From Trifolium pratense (lineage: Eukaryota > Streptophyta > Magnoliopsida > Fabales > Fabaceae), in NCBI RefSeq assembly GCF_020283565.1, contig NC_060061.1:30107362-30171361 (forward strand): a DNA stretch of 64,000 bases, given 5' to 3'. Below are positions 23,747 through 41,598 of this stretch, piece after piece. Position 1 is the stretch's first letter. Every line of letters starts with the position of its first letter. Under the pieces are notes generated by a model. The model was not told the origin of the DNA and searched no databases. It was given only the letters and a program-made list of their open reading frames with translations. A program made the translations under genes and the position numbers.

Positions 23747-26107
23747 TTATAATTTCATCTGCTTCATCCATAGCGACCATTTAACAGCTTCTAAAAACTT
23801 ATCATTGCGCTTCAGTGCCTCGATAAGATTAGTGTAGGTTTTGTGGTCAGGTTCTATTCCATTTTTTCTCATTTCCCTGATCACGTTTACAGACTCTTCG
23901 ACCATTCCTGCAATTCCATATGCCTTGATCAAAGTGTTATAGCTGCACAAATCAGGTTGAAGTCCGCATTCATTCAATTCCGCAAGCACATCGGCGACTT
24001 CTTCAATCCATCCTTGTTCCCCGTAGATATTGATAATGGTGTTGTATGTGTAGAGATCAGAAGCACAATTTGATTCCTTCATCCTTTGCAGAACAGATCT
24101 AAACGCGTTCATTTGGCCATCTTTTCCGTAAGCATCCAGCATCGAATTGTACGCCTCAAGGGAAACTGAGAATCCATCAAATTGCATCTTGTGAACAGTT
24201 CTTGACATGTTGCTGAAGTCCTTATTTTTGCCATAAGTAGCTATAATAGTATTGTAAGTGATGACATCAACCAGGCCTTGTTTCCTAGCCATACAGTACA
24301 GCCTCTCAACTTTCTTGAAAAGTTTTGCTTTCCCGAAAACATGAAGCATGACATTATAGGTAATTGTGTTTGGCACGAATCCTCGCTGGAGCATCTCATC
24401 AAAAAGCCTCGAAAGCTCATCTACCGGCAGAGCCTGAGCACAGCAATTTAGGACACAATTATAAACTTCCTGATCCCAATTAACCCGATCTTTCGAGATC
24501 TTGCAGTACACTTTTTCTAACTTATCCACCATGTTACATCTCTGATAAATACGCAGCATATCACGCAACAAAAACATGTCTGGAACAATATCGGGCCGCT
24601 TGTCAATATCATCCAAAACAGAACAAGCGTCTTTCAAAGATCCAGCTCGAACGTACATCCTCACAGCAATGCTAAAAGCAATCATATCCAAGGAATTTGA
24701 TGAAGAAGACGTCTTGAGCTTGTGATACAACATCTCTGCATCTTTGAAACGTCCCATGACACTATAAATGTCAATCATTGTACAAACAATGTGCTTGTTG
24801 AGCTTCTTCTCGTTGTCATCAGTTTCTGTCATCTGCTTATATATTCCAACAGCATCCTCTAGCAAACCTTCCTCTCTGCAAGAACAAATCAACAGGTGAT
24901 ATAAATTATCCTCGTACCTCGAATCCTTCCATTTCTTATCACTCAACACTCTAAGCGCATCTTCCACCAACTTGTTCTTCACATAAGCCATTACCACAGT
25001 GGAACAACAGCTTTGGTTAACCAAAATGTGCCGATAAAACGAACCTTTGAGCAAACGTGGTAACTCGTGAACCTTCCCAGCACTCTCATAAACACTAACA
25101 AGAGTACTAATTATCGAAGAATAATGACATCCACATCTAACCATGTCATCAACTGTTCCAACCACACCTTCGAAATCTCCCTTGTTCGCTTGCAACTTTA
25201 TCATCGTAAACAAATTAGACGAATTCGGCTTAAACCCTAACCTCTTCAACTCGTCATAATACCACCTAGCCTTTTCATAATTAGTAGCTCTACCCCAACC
25301 CTCAATCATGGAGCGATAACTAGTTTCATCAGGCTCAATCCCTCTCAAACCCAAACTCGAAAACACACTCTCGGCACCATCCATATTTGAGGCCTTACCA
25401 TACCCAGTTATCATAGTATTATAAACAACAACATTATTAATACAAAACCCAGCCTCCACTTCCATTCTCAGCAAAACTCGTTCGGCTTCCACCATTTTCC
25501 CTTGTTGACAATAAGCATTCAAAATTACCAACCAATTTTCAACATTCAAAACAATTACTTGAGTCTTGATCAACTCAATTACACTTTCAGCTTTTTCATA
25601 TAACCCTAACCGCGTATAAATTGTTATCATAGACGAATAAGCAGATTCACAAACTATACCAAACCTTTTCATCTCTGACATAGCAAATTCCGCTTCTTCA
25701 ACATTGCAAGTCTTCTGGTAAAGTCGCATTAACATTCCAAACGTCGCCATATTCGGTGTAACGCTACAATCTAACATCATTTTGAACCATTTAGAACCTA
25801 ATTTGACTAATCCACGTTTTGAACAAGCGTAGATTAGTGTGTTGAAAACATGATAGGTTAGTGGTTCGGAAGAATCCGAAGCAAGAATCATTTGACGAAC
25901 CAGTTTTTCGGCGGCTTTCCAATCCTGTTTGTTGGTTAATGCACGAAACGATGCGTTGCTGAATTTGAAATCGGTTTTGATATGTGATTTGTTTGGGGTG
26001 GGAAGCGTTGGTTTGGAAGTACGAAGATGAGGTTTGGAATTGGGGTTACGAGTAGGGATTGAATCGAAAGAGTCGAGAGAAATGGAGAGTCTAATTAGTG
26101 AGGCCAT
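23747..26107 (-). CDS. P-type pentatricopeptide repeat protein (At4g30825-like)
   Basis: Intronless gene of 786 codons. The first about 45 residues are rich in Ser, Thr, Pro and Lys and poor in acidic residues, like a chloroplast transit peptide. The rest is a nearly unbroken array of 35-residue PPR units, e.g. VVYNTMITGYGKASNMDGAE, TITYNVMLHVFGKAKLF and DLYTYNTIINIYGEQGWIEE, with no E or DYW domain, so it is P-class. The C-terminus (LEAVKWSLWMKQMKL) and internal order match the Arabidopsis At4g30825 family as I recall it. Such proteins bind organelle RNA in a sequence-specific way and stabilise or process transcripts; the target here is unknown. The PIG-K gene lies upstream on the same strand, and decayed copies of both follow downstream. 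Confidence 0.93.
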   Translation of the reverse strand: MASLIRLSISLDSFDSIPTRNPNSKPHLRTSKPTLPTPNKSHIKTDFKFSNASFRALTNKQDWKAAEKLVRQMILASDSSEPLTYHVFNTLIYACSKRGLVKLGSKWFKMMLDCSVTPNMATFGMLMRLYQKTCNVEEAEFAMSEMKRFGIVCESAYSSMITIYTRLGLYEKAESVIELIKTQVIVLNVENWLVILNAYCQQGKMVEAERVLLRMEVEAGFCINNVVVYNTMITGYGKASNMDGAESVFSSLGLRGIEPDETSYRSMIEGWGRATNYEKARWYYDELKRLGFKPNSSNLFTMIKLQANKGDFEGVVGTVDDMVRCGCHYSSIISTLVSVYESAGKVHELPRLLKGSFYRHILVNQSCCSTVVMAYVKNKLVEDALRVLSDKKWKDSRYEDNLYHLLICSCREEGLLEDAVGIYKQMTETDDNEKKLNKHIVCTMIDIYSVMGRFKDAEMLYHKLKTSSSSNSLDMIAFSIAVRMYVRAGSLKDACSVLDDIDKRPDIVPDMFLLRDMLRIYQRCNMVDKLEKVYCKISKDRVNWDQEVYNCVLNCCAQALPVDELSRLFDEMLQRGFVPNTITYNVMLHVFGKAKLFKKVERLYCMARKQGLVDVITYNTIIATYGKNKDFSNMSRTVHKMQFDGFSVSLEAYNSMLDAYGKDGQMNAFRSVLQRMKESNCASDLYTYNTIINIYGEQGWIEEVADVLAELNECGLQPDLCSYNTLIKAYGIAGMVEESVNVIREMRKNGIEPDHKTYTNLIEALKRNDKFLEAVKWSLWMKQMKL

Positions 26108-26290
26108 GAAGAGTGAGTGAGTGAGTGAAGAAAGAATTGGAAAGTATTGTTGTGTTGTGGAAGAATTGTGGTGATAGTATGTATAGTATCATCTCATCTC
26201 ATTCTCATCATCATGCTATCAAATCCTGTCCTCTACTATGTGTATGTGGTGGGTGTGGTTTTTGCTATAATTAATGCCGTTGGAAACAAA

Positions 26291-26655
26291 AAAAAAAACT
26301 AGTCGACTGCACGGGTTCGACGAATGTCATATATATGTCAATCATGGATGTTGATATTAAAATACTTATTAATAAAGTTATACTACCCAATTTTATGAGC
26401 AAAGCCCGTGCGTTGCATGGGTTCGACGGAACTCCATATATATGTCAATCATGGACGTTGTCAATCATGAATGTTGATATTAAAATACTTATTAACAAAG
26501 TTATACTACCCAATTATATAAGCAAAGCCCGTGCATTGCCTAAGTTCGACGGAACGCCATATATATGTCAATCATGGACGTTGTCAATCATGTATGTTGA
26601 TAGTAAGATACTTATTAACAAAGTTATACTACCCAATTGTATGAGCAAAATGGTA
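26291..26655. repeat. Three-unit tandem repeat, period about 121 bp
   Basis: Units share TTAACAAAGTTATACTACCC and a hairpin-prone CCCGTGCGTTGCATGGG motif followed by TTCGACGGAAC. The first unit lacks a short GACGTTGTCAATCAT segment. The open frame through it is a by-product of a repeat length near a multiple of three. Confidence 0.8.
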
Positions 26656-26923
26656 CATTAATCAAATTTAACACGCGAATGAGTCTCATCATATTCAAAG
26701 GTCAGGATGGCACGGGTGCACGCTTCTGCCATAGGCGCGCGTACCTAGTCCTTATAAATACCAAAAAAATCTAAATTTGCTCATTTTCAATTCATTTTCT
26801 CTCTCTTCTCCTCTCTCTAATTCAAAAACTATCTCCTCTCTCTTCTTTCACCTTCACCAATGAGCTTTTGTATTATTTTTTTTTGTTAATTAAGTTTCAC
26901 TAAATTATGCTTAGAAAAACATA

Positions 26924-27266
26924 GGCTTAACTACACATTTGGTCCCTTACGTTTATTTTAGGTTTCAATTTGGTCCCTTACGTTTAAAAAGTATCAATTT
27001 GGTCCCTTACGTTTATTTTATGTTTCAAGTTAGTCCTTTCCGTTAGTTTTGTCACTAACACCGTTTGAACAGTACACGTGTCAGCGTGTCCAAGTGCCAC
27101 GTGTCAGTCCACATATGCAAATTGACTGCCACATGTGACAAAATTGACGGAAAGGACTAACTTGAAACCTAAAATAAACGTAAGGGACCAAATTGATACT
27201 TTTTAAACGTAAGGGACCAAATTGAAACCTAAAATAAACGTAAGGGACCAAATGTATAGTTAAGCC
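26924..27266. mobile_element. Foldback MULE-type MITE
   Basis: 343-bp near-perfect palindrome. The left arm repeats TTTGGTCCCTTACGTTTA and the right arm its complement, with termini GGCTTAACTA and TAGTTAAGCC. A perfect 9-bp target duplication AAAAACATA (26915-26923 and 27267-27275) supports Mutator-type transposition. The central part has CACGTGTCAG motifs. Confidence 0.88.
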
Positions 27267-27275
27267 AAAAACATA

Positions 27276-28356
27276 TATGGTTACAACATGTTCATCATAT
27301 TTCGTGATAGTGTTATCAAGTTTAAACAAAATAAACAACATTCATAAGTATTTTAATCTCATTTTCTTCAAAATGAATCTCTTAAACAAAGTGTTTGAAT
27401 CCTCTACTTTTCCTTATAGTTGCATGATTTTTGCTCTAACTTGATGCACCTTAAATAGATGGATTGCTTGAGTAAACCGTTAAACAAAGTGATTGAATCC
27501 TCTACTCTTTTTTTTTTTTTTTTTTGTAAATTTTTTGTGTAAAAATTTGTGTTGTTATTGTCTTTCAATCTTGTTTGTGAGAGATAGAGGAATAAAAAGA
27601 TCAGATAAGTGGTGGTGGTGGTGGTGGTGGTTTTGGGGAAGAATATGAAGATTTAAGGTGATGTTATTTGTGAAAGACAAAAAAATTGTTGTGATTTAAT
27701 GTGATGTAGGTTGTGAAAGAGAGAGAAAATTGATGTGTGTGGTGTGTGTGGGTGAGAGTGAGTGTGATGGATCAAAGGTTAAGCTAGTGTGTATTTGACG
27801 GGTTGAAAGGGGTTTATATAGAGAGTTTGAAAGTGAAGAGAATCGATGGATGCTAAGTGAAGCTTTTAAAGCCAATGAAATTCTTATACTTGCAATGCAA
27901 TGGGGATATGAGAAACATAGCAAATTGTATTATGCAAAACCATGATGGATAGTGGAGAATGAAGTAGAAGCATTATACTTGTCCCTTGATTATGGTGTCA
28001 TTTGGCTTGAAGAAGATATATGTAGCAAATGCATGCAAGATGGGGGTTCCAAAAGCTTCTTGAATCTTGAGTGATCACCAAGACACAATTGTCACATGAG
28101 CATTAGACTTATTGCATTACACATGACATAAGGCACTAAGTGCAAATATCATGGCACACTTGTCATATCACTATTGGACTACACATAATAGGCCCACACA
28201 TGCTTATAAGTGTCAAGAGAGGGTTGACCATGATGGATTAAGGTTTAAAGGAGGTAGGGTTTCCAATGACATCATGCATGATGTCATCCAATTAGGGTTG
28301 CAACTTCTATCTTTTATAGTAAGTAAAGATGCAACAAATGATCTAATATTGCACAG
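27276..28356. other. Intergenic DNA, no gene supported
   Basis: Has a (GGT)n tract near 27610-27633. The stretch 27950-28320 is compositionally different and may be an old retroelement, but I cannot name it. Confidence 0.3.
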
Positions 28357-28861
28357 TCCGACACCGCGACACGACACCGACACGACACCGACACGACACG
28401 CTTAATGTAAAAAACATAAGACTCTGACACCTATATATTTATAAAACATATAAATTTAGAATCAAAATATATACATGTAAATCTAATTTGAGCAAGTATT
28501 TCTTAAAATAAGTTTTAAAACAAGATATAATAATATTTTACTTTTTATTTATCCATCTACTATCGAAAAAACTAAAAATATTGATCGATAAAAGGTAAAA
28601 TATCTACATATTTTACATTTTCTTTACATTTTCAACACATCTTTAACTCTTGTAGATATGTCTGTTATGTATCTAAGGAGAGTATAAGTAAAGAAAAAAC
28701 AATCTTTTTGGAACACTTGTGCGACACGTGTCTTATGAGTGTCTTACAGGTGTTGGACACCGATCAAAGGAGTGTCAAAGTAAAAGAAAAATTGACTTTT
28801 TTTGACACCGGTCTGACCTATCTGACTTGTGTCGTAGGAGTGTCATACGAGTGTCGGACTT
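28357..28861. mobile_element. GACAC-rich inverted-repeat element
   Basis: The left end AGTCCGACACCG leads into tandem GACACGACACC units. The right end GTGTCGGACT is its inverted partner, preceded by GTGTCTTA/GTGTCGTAG units. A+T-rich core. No target duplication was clear, so the superfamily is not assigned. Confidence 0.55.
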
Positions 28862-30289
28862 TTTTCTACCAATATGTACATAGTGGCGGAACCAAAAAAA
28901 AACAATGTAGGCGAAAAAAAATTATAATATGAATGGTTTAATTACACTTTTGATTTCATATTTTATCAAACTCACACAAGTAGTCCCTCTTTTTCATATG
29001 TTGCAATTTTGGTCTCAATCCATATTTTTACTCTAAAAATTGTGATTTTTAGCGTCATTAAAAATGATTTATTGTCCCCAACATTGAATCTAAAAATAAA
29101 ATATGACATTTGAGACCAAAATTCACTTCTTTTTTTTTGCATTAAAAGTCGCTACTTTTACGGCAAAAAAGACTCCAAAAAAAAGTTAGCATTAATACTG
29201 CAACAAATGTGAAATAGGGGACTTTAAAAAATTATATATTAATTCAACATGTTTTTTATGTGATTTCATATTTATATTTATATATGTACCAAAAAAATAT
29301 TTATATTTATATATATTAGCTCAATAGTTAATTTTATCCAATACTGTAAATTCAATTAGTCATATATTCTCTATTTTTAGCAAACAAAGTCTAAGTTAAT
29401 TATTATAAATAAAACTATGTAACTTAAATTAATATTCTAAGTATACTGAGTGACTTGAAATCATCAATAATAGACTATGAACTAATATTTGCATCAAAAC
29501 TTGAACTAATATGTGTACCGAGTTACTTACGATCGTAAATAATAAACCCTAAATTAATATTGACATTAATATTTGTACACATAAGTATACTGAATAACTT
29601 AAAATTATTAATAATACATTTAAATTAATATCCTACCCATAAAAAAATTTGGGGTGGGGGTGGACCATGGCGCACCTCAGTCCACCCCTAGGCCAGCCAT
29701 TGTATGTACATGCAAATATAAGCATTTTTTTCCCATCAGTAATTTGAATTTTTTTATGACAAAGTAATTTAACTTTTTTTAATAAAGTACTAGTTAAGTG
29801 TATAGTTTTTTTGATAAAATAGTAGACATAAACACTAGTTTTGGTGTTTATATTATTATTTTTTTCCTTTTCTTAATTTTGATGTCACATTCAAGTTCTA
29901 TTTCGCATGGTGTTTGACTTTTGTGTGTCTAAATAACAATTTTTGAACAAAATACTTTTTGAATGTAAATTATTTGTTTTACCTAAATGTTAACTCAAAT
30001 TGTAAAACAAATTTATCACACAATCAAGAATAGAATGGAAATTTTTCAAAAAAAAAAAAAAAAGAATGGAAATCATTTAGATTAGCATAGAAGGTAGAAA
30101 CTCTTGCTAAAAGTATGAGCAATATTGATATATAATCGCCTAATAAAAGCAACCTAAAAATTGTTATGTCATAAGAATATCTCTACCATCATAAATGATG
30201 GAGTCATGTTTTGTTATATTTGATGATTTGACATTGTGAACATCATCAACTATTTGTTTACAATGTAGCTCAAAATTTACATTAGTGAG
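28862..30289. other. Intergenic A+T-rich DNA
   Basis: Remnants of an 'AATTACACTTTTGATTTC' foldback family are visible near 28940-29120. A short G+C-rich patch lies at 29650-29695. No gene. Confidence 0.3.
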
Positions 30290-30539
30290 ATATGCTACAA
30301 AAATCTATCCTTGCCGTAACAAAATGACCACAATCATCTCTCACAAACTTTCAAATACCAGAACAAAATTGTAATTGGAATGTTGCGCCATCTACATTGA
30401 ATTTGAAGAAATCGAAAGGGGGAGGTTGCCCAAAAGTTCTAGATGAAGGAGCCAGCTTGGTTCGTGTCTTACAACCTTTTTGTGCTTGTTGCCATGAGGT
30501 AAGTGTTCTTTGCTTTGCTTGGATGATCACACCTGCCAC
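30290..30539 (-). pseudogene. RNase H-like relic of a non-LTR retrotransposon
   Basis: The minus-strand translation contains PPPFDFFKFNVDGATF and, in another frame, VRDDCGHFVTARID. Both are typical of the RNase H-like (RVT_3) domain of plant LINEs. A frameshift separates them and nothing of the reverse transcriptase was recognised nearby. Confidence 0.6.
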
Positions 30540-31483
30540 ATATTCGGTTTAGCATCTCAAGCTTAAAGTCTATGTAAGTGTCTTATTCCGCTTCTTTCAA
30601 TGTTTGATGCTACAAGAGCAAATGTTATGAGTTTTACATTGAGTAGATCAAAGTGATCAATGTGATACTTAAACCATTATGCTCTTCCACCTATTGGACT
30701 AGTCTCTTGAGTTTTACGATCTCATGTGATTAAATCCTGACAGCAAACATGGTCATTAATCATAATCCATGTGGTTCTAAACATGCAAACAAACATCATC
30801 AAAACTCTTGGCTGAGAGCATTAGTGAATGCAAAATAGGCCAAAGGGACACATTTTCCAGCACTATATGTTATTTGGGTAAGCAAGGAAAAGATGTCAAA
30901 AACATTTAGTGTTTCAGCCACAGCAAACACATTTCAAAGGCTTCACTACTTTGCAGACTTGATCGTTGTGGAAGGAAATTTTGTCCTAATCTACTAAAAA
31001 ATGTATTGACTTTAGACGGAATAATTAGATTTCACAAGTCTTCTATTAATTAATGTATGTTACTTGTAGAAAATTTTCATAAATATAAGCCATAAAATGA
31101 CGGCCGACATACATTCAAATTCACATTGAGCTGCATTAACACATTACGCATCTAACTACTGGTACTATTGAGTTAATCCACAAAAGCTGTAAATATAACG
31201 ATAAAAATCATAAAATCCACCACCAAGGATCCCTTTCTTTAGCAGCACAATACCAAGGATTTGTATTACCACAACTGCAGAACACGAGGAATCATGATAA
31301 TGCTCCAGCAGCACCAAGGGAAAACCAATGGCTAACAGAAGAGAATTTTTTAAGTCGCGCTCTTGGACTTGGACATAAGCGCTCTAACATATATAATGTG
31401 ACCTTTAATAATTTGCCTTTTCAAGTGAAATTGCAATGAAACCAACCATAACATGTGGTGTCAAAGAACATCGCTGCAATCAT
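30540..31483. other. Intergenic DNA, 3' side of PIG-K
   Basis: No coding segment recognised. The last few hundred bases probably include the PIG-K 3' untranslated region. Confidence 0.3.
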
Positions 31484-37135
<5,652 letters not shown>

Positions 37136-37496
37136 AGAGGGTTTTAAAAAGTTTAAGATCTGGAATCCCATACTTCAAATCCAGTTAGCCTTGGACAACT
37201 TTACCAAATTTGTTCTCTTTTAGATGTCGAATTGATCATTTGTTAACTGCAAACAAAGTTAAGCCACCACAAATCAATCCCACCCACAGAAAGGATATAT
37301 CTTACATACAACCCAGTCAAAACCAAACCCATCTTGAAACAATTAGAAAGTTACAACAATTAGTTAGGAATATTCCAAAGAAAATCAATTAATAATAATA
37401 ATTATTATTATAGTTATATATCTACACATATTAAAGCAACCGATGTCTAACTTGGAAATACCTATTCACCCTTCTAATTTAAGTTATAGAGATTTA

Positions 37497-37740
37497 AAAC
37501 GAACCTGTTTTTTGTTGAAAGCTGTGAGAGCTGACTGAGGTGAGAAACCAAAATCGTTGACGAGGTATGATACAGCGAATGGGGTTGTGTCTGATTCTGA
37601 TGTTGTGGTTGTGGTGAAGAATCTGAGTGAAATTAGGAACGATAAAGGATCGAATTTAGGGATTGTTGATTTTGTTGAGGTAAGACCTAAAACAACATTC
37701 TGGCGGCATAGAAGCCATTTCGACGTGTCTGGTTTGGAAT
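37497..37740 (-). pseudogene. mTERF-like N-terminal fragment
   Basis: The minus-strand translation includes FDPLSFLISLRFFTTTTTSE followed by PFAVSYLVNDFGFSPQSAL, the pattern at the start of plant mTERF family proteins (organelle transit region, then the first helical repeat). The frame stops soon after KKQVRFKSL and no further mTERF repeats follow before the PIG-K start at 37135. It could be a relic or an unrecognised first exon; relic is more likely. Confidence 0.55.
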
Positions 37741-38150
37741 AATGAATGAGAGTGAGGAATTTAGCTCAGAAAATTTGAAACAAATAGTTTATTACTAGTT
37801 CGCAATAAAAATAAGGCTTAATGCTAAAATTATATCTGCAGTCTCTTATTTTGTCAAACGTACGAAAATAACCCCCTACTTTTTTGGTTACTTTATTTTA
37901 ATATTTTTTGCAATTTTGATCTCAACTCATATTTTCTCTCTAAAATGGAAATGGATTAAAAACAGCTCTCACAGCATACAAACACTAACTTCAATTCAGA
38001 ACTATAATAACTAATAATTTGATGTCGAAAGGTGATTTGATTAAAAAGCAAATGAAACTCTTTGTACAACTTCTAGTCACGAAAAATAATAGTGACTTGT
38101 AAAAAGAGAAAAACAATATCTAAAACTCATTCATACTAAAGAAAATATTA
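37741..38150. other. Intergenic DNA
   Basis: A remnant of a 'GGCTTAATGCTAAAATTATA' repeat near 37814 is the only recognisable item. Confidence 0.3.
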
Positions 38151-38328
38151 CCTTTGTTCCTTTTTATAAGAGACAAGTCACTTTTTAGATTCACTGAATA
38201 ATAGATGTATCTGGTCTATAATATATATTTTGTTAAAATAGGTCTATAATATATATTTATAGACCAGATACATCAATTATTCAATGAATCTAAAAAAATG
38301 ACTTGTCTCTTATAAACAGGAACAGAGG
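38151..38328. mobile_element. Stowaway MITE
   Basis: 178-bp palindrome. The left end CCTTTGTTCCTTTTTATAAG and the right end, read inward as CCTCTGTTCCTGTTTATAAG, are near-mirror images. TA duplications lie at 38149-38150 and 38329-38330. The two halves pair along most of their length. Confidence 0.88.
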
Positions 38329-38330
38329 TA

Positions 38331-40475
38331 GTACCGTTTTTTTTTTTAAAATAGAAGAATAATCTTTTGAAAGTTGTGAGAAATGCACTATCTGATTACA
38401 AATGGGTGTAAATTACTGTTCTTTAGAAGCAACCAAATGTATACACATAGGCGAAAATCACAGAGCAAAAAGAATATTCTGTTAAAAAAAACTTAATTCT
38501 CTGAAGACCAAAAATTTAACTAAAAAGTACTTTTTTTACAGATTCGTCAATTTAATTAACAAACATATGCATCAGTAAAACAGGATATTAGAACATGTTT
38601 CCAACCTAATAGATTTTTTCTATTTCGTATATTCTTCGTGATGGGTGTCGAGATTATAAAACTCTGAAATTGAAGGAGTTATGCTTAAGAAGCTCAATCT
38701 ATCGCACTAAAAAAGATGCAGTAGAAGCATAGAGAAGGAAAAATGACACATTAATTCCATACTATCATTGTTCTTTCTATTTTCTATATTTCAACTTGAC
38801 ACATTATTTGTATACAATATAATATTCATTCTCTAATGTGTCGCGATTCAATGAAGTTGCTCAAAACATGTTTTTCAAGCATCTAGAATTGCAGCTACGG
38901 CTAGCACTGGAGAGGTGGATTTGTTAAAGATGTTGGGATCAGACTTGCAGAAAAGTTTGATTTGGTGCATTAATGAAGGTCGGATATTTAAATTGAATTG
39001 TAACCTATTGTAAGTGTTTAATGTATAAATAATAATAATAATATGATATAGTTGAACAATCATTCAAACACTCTTGATTAAAAAATAGATCACATTAACA
39101 TGTAAAGAGACATGTACTTTAAGAAAATATAAATTTCTAGTATTATGTGCAATGTATTATAAATTTCTAACTCAAATTTAACCCCTAAACTTCACTTATT
39201 TTAGCCATTAAAATGTAAAGAGATATTTACTCTCCTGTTATGATACGTATCAGCCGAAATTGGACATGGCGGAGAACCCAAAACCCGCCACCCCCCCCCG
39301 CTTTCCACCATGCTGCTGGCATGGCCGATATTTGATAACACTGATCAGTATATGTTTGGTGGTGTCTGTGCTTCATAATTTAATCAAGAGACAGTTCTTT
39401 AATCTCAAAAGGTGTCAAATGATCCTAAATATAGCTACTATTTTAGCATCTAAAATGCTCAAATAATACAAGATCTTGAAAAAGGAAAAAAGAAAACTAA
39501 GAAACAAAAGGGACCGTGTCGGAGTCCAGGCTTCATAGATAAAAAGACCGTCACTTCAACTCCCCTCGTTCAAACAAAGGTGCTGGTAGTTTTTCCTTGT
39601 AGTTGCCTTACTGTCACTTTGAGCTCCTGTGACTAATGCGTTCTTTTCTAAGAATTTGTTTGCTCCAACAATAACATATTCCTCTCTGGCTCAATTGTTT
39701 TTTCTCTCTTTTTAGCTAACTCAAAACTATTCCTCACTTTTGAAGTTTGTCCTTGATTGAAGTTTATATTACTTAGTGGTTACTATTTATATGGTGTGGG
39801 GATTTGAAAAAGCTTAACTCCATAATTTATTTGCTTTGTTCGCTAATAATAACGACAATAAAGAACAAACAAATCAACAACGCATTCAACAACAACAATA
39901 CATGATTCAACAAACAAACAAACAAACAAACAATAGAGAAAAAGGAATAAAGAACAACAAATCAACAAACAATAACAACAACGCATTCAACAACAACAAC
40001 AATACATGATTCAACAATAGAAGAGTAATAGGACTATACATGAATAACAATAACACACTCAACAACAACACAATCAGAATTTCATAAATCAATAACAAAT
40101 TAACAACGACACATTCAACAATAACAAAAGAATGAGAGAGAACAAGACATGAGAAATCAGAAAAGGGAAATACCTGAGAGAGAGAGCAGAGACAAGGTGG
40201 AGAACGGCGTTGGCCAGTAATGGCAAGGCGGACGACGGGCGTGGAGCTGAATGGGTTTTGAATCGCGACTGAGAAGAAATGAGGGGCGTAGGAAGTAATC
40301 TCGTCGCGTGAGTGAAAAGACAGAAAAGGGAAAGGAAATGGTATTTTTGTAAATTTGGATTATTAATAAAAATAAAAGGGCAATTTCATATATATAGAAA
40401 TGAGTAAACCGTGAAATAACTCTTCAAATTTCAAAATTTGTCGAATACTCCCATAAATTTTATTAATTTTATTTA
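38331..40475. other. Intergenic DNA with CAA-rich tract and an exon-like patch
   Basis: No coding gene is supported. 39840-40130 is low-complexity AACAACA-rich sequence. 40157-40330 is more G+C-rich and on the minus strand ends CTCTCTCTCTCAG before GTATTTCCC. That looks like a 5' leader exon with a donor site, but no downstream exon was found. Confidence 0.35.
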
Positions 40476-40985
40476 TTGTTCGTAATTGCATTTTAAGTTA
40501 ATCTCAACCATGACTTTGTTGTGAAGAAATAGAATATACTCCGTATTTTATAAAAAAATAATTATGATTGTTATTTTTTTTTTTTTGGGAAAAACTATTA
40601 GTCTATCTAGGGTCATTTCATATTTTCAGTTTCATAACTGCTATTTATCACGACATAGTTTTTAACGAAAACCAAGAACGGGTGTTATCAAGATCAGTTT
40701 TCCTTTTTTTTTTAATAACAAATTATACAAAGTGTTATTTGACTAAAATCATGATGAGTGATAGTGTAACTGTGGTTTTCGTGATTTAGCTTTTCGTGGA
40801 AATAAGTAATATCCTTTCGGTTTTACTTAAATAACATCACATTGTGTTAAAAATAATTAAAGTTAAATTAAATTTGTTTGTGAAAATCCCACCCATCAAG
40901 AAGAGTATTCATCAATATCAAAATGTCTTGTAACTTATTTTTTGTCTTGCACATGATATAGTGTGTTTACTATGTACAGTATCAT
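40476..40985 (+). pseudogene. Relic of MATE intron 1 (third copy)
   Basis: Diverged match, in the same orientation, to about 60290-60560 of the right MATE copy: shared runs include TGACTTTGTTGTG, GAGAAATAGAATATA-like and ATGATATAGTGTGTTTA. It is interrupted at about 40640-40825 by unrelated DNA. No MATE exon flanks it. Confidence 0.6.
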
Positions 40986-41151
40986 AGTAAAAACAATATA
41001 TTATCAAAATGTCTTGTAACTTATGTCTCGTCTTTGTACTAAAATTATCAAACAACTTATTTTTTTCTTCTTGAAAATTGTTTTCTAAAATTGATTTATA
41101 AAGGAATTTTTGAAAACTAAAAGCAAAAACCCAATCAAAGTCATCAATATC

Positions 41152-41294
41152 ACTTGATGTCAGAATTGGGAGGGGTTAGAATAGGGAGGGGTTAGAATCA
41201 CAGTTCGATCCCGCAATTGCAATTGAGAGGGGTTAGAATCACTTGATGTCAGAATTGACCCCGAACCAGATTCAACTGGAGGTGAAAAACCAAA
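41152..41294 (+). mobile_element. tRNA-derived SINE with rearranged 5' part
   Basis: Box B-like CAGTTCGATCCCGC and the 3' body CCGAACCAGATTCAACTGG match the family seen inverted at 2072-2200. The usual box A half is replaced by repeats of GAGGGGTTAGAAT. It is flanked by a 15-bp direct repeat, AAAGTC(A/C)TCAATATC (41137-41151 and 41295-41309). Confidence 0.75.
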
Positions 41295-41598
41295 AAAGTC
41301 CTCAATATCTTAATATATGTATATTTTGGTGGAAAAACACAAGGGAAAAATACACTAACCTCCCCTGATGATACGATCATGAGTTCCCTAAACATGTGGA
41401 AGGAAACTTATAAAAAAATGCACAAAAAAATATTTGGATAAAGATGCTTGAGCCCAACTTGAAGCCCATTTCACATGATAAGGAACATCTTTGGGCTGAT
41501 TTATGGTCTAATAATATTGGACTAAATAGAAAACAATTAAGTCCAATTTTCTTTATTTTTATTGTAATTTTCGTTTTTGGTATTAGGAGGGTTTTTAG

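Noticed and set aside
27696..27923. Minus-strand frame of 75 codons with Ser/His-rich sequence
   Set aside because: No family resemblance, and composition follows the local GTGTGTGAGAG simple sequence.
39840..40130. Coding region rich in Asn/Gln
   Set aside because: AACAACA low-complexity sequence with no start-to-stop frame of known family; antisense gives a Leu-rich frame for the same reason.
40157..40330. First exon of a gene on the minus strand
   Set aside because: It has a plausible donor and raised G+C, but no start codon context or downstream exon could be identified, so it is only noted in the intergenic entry.
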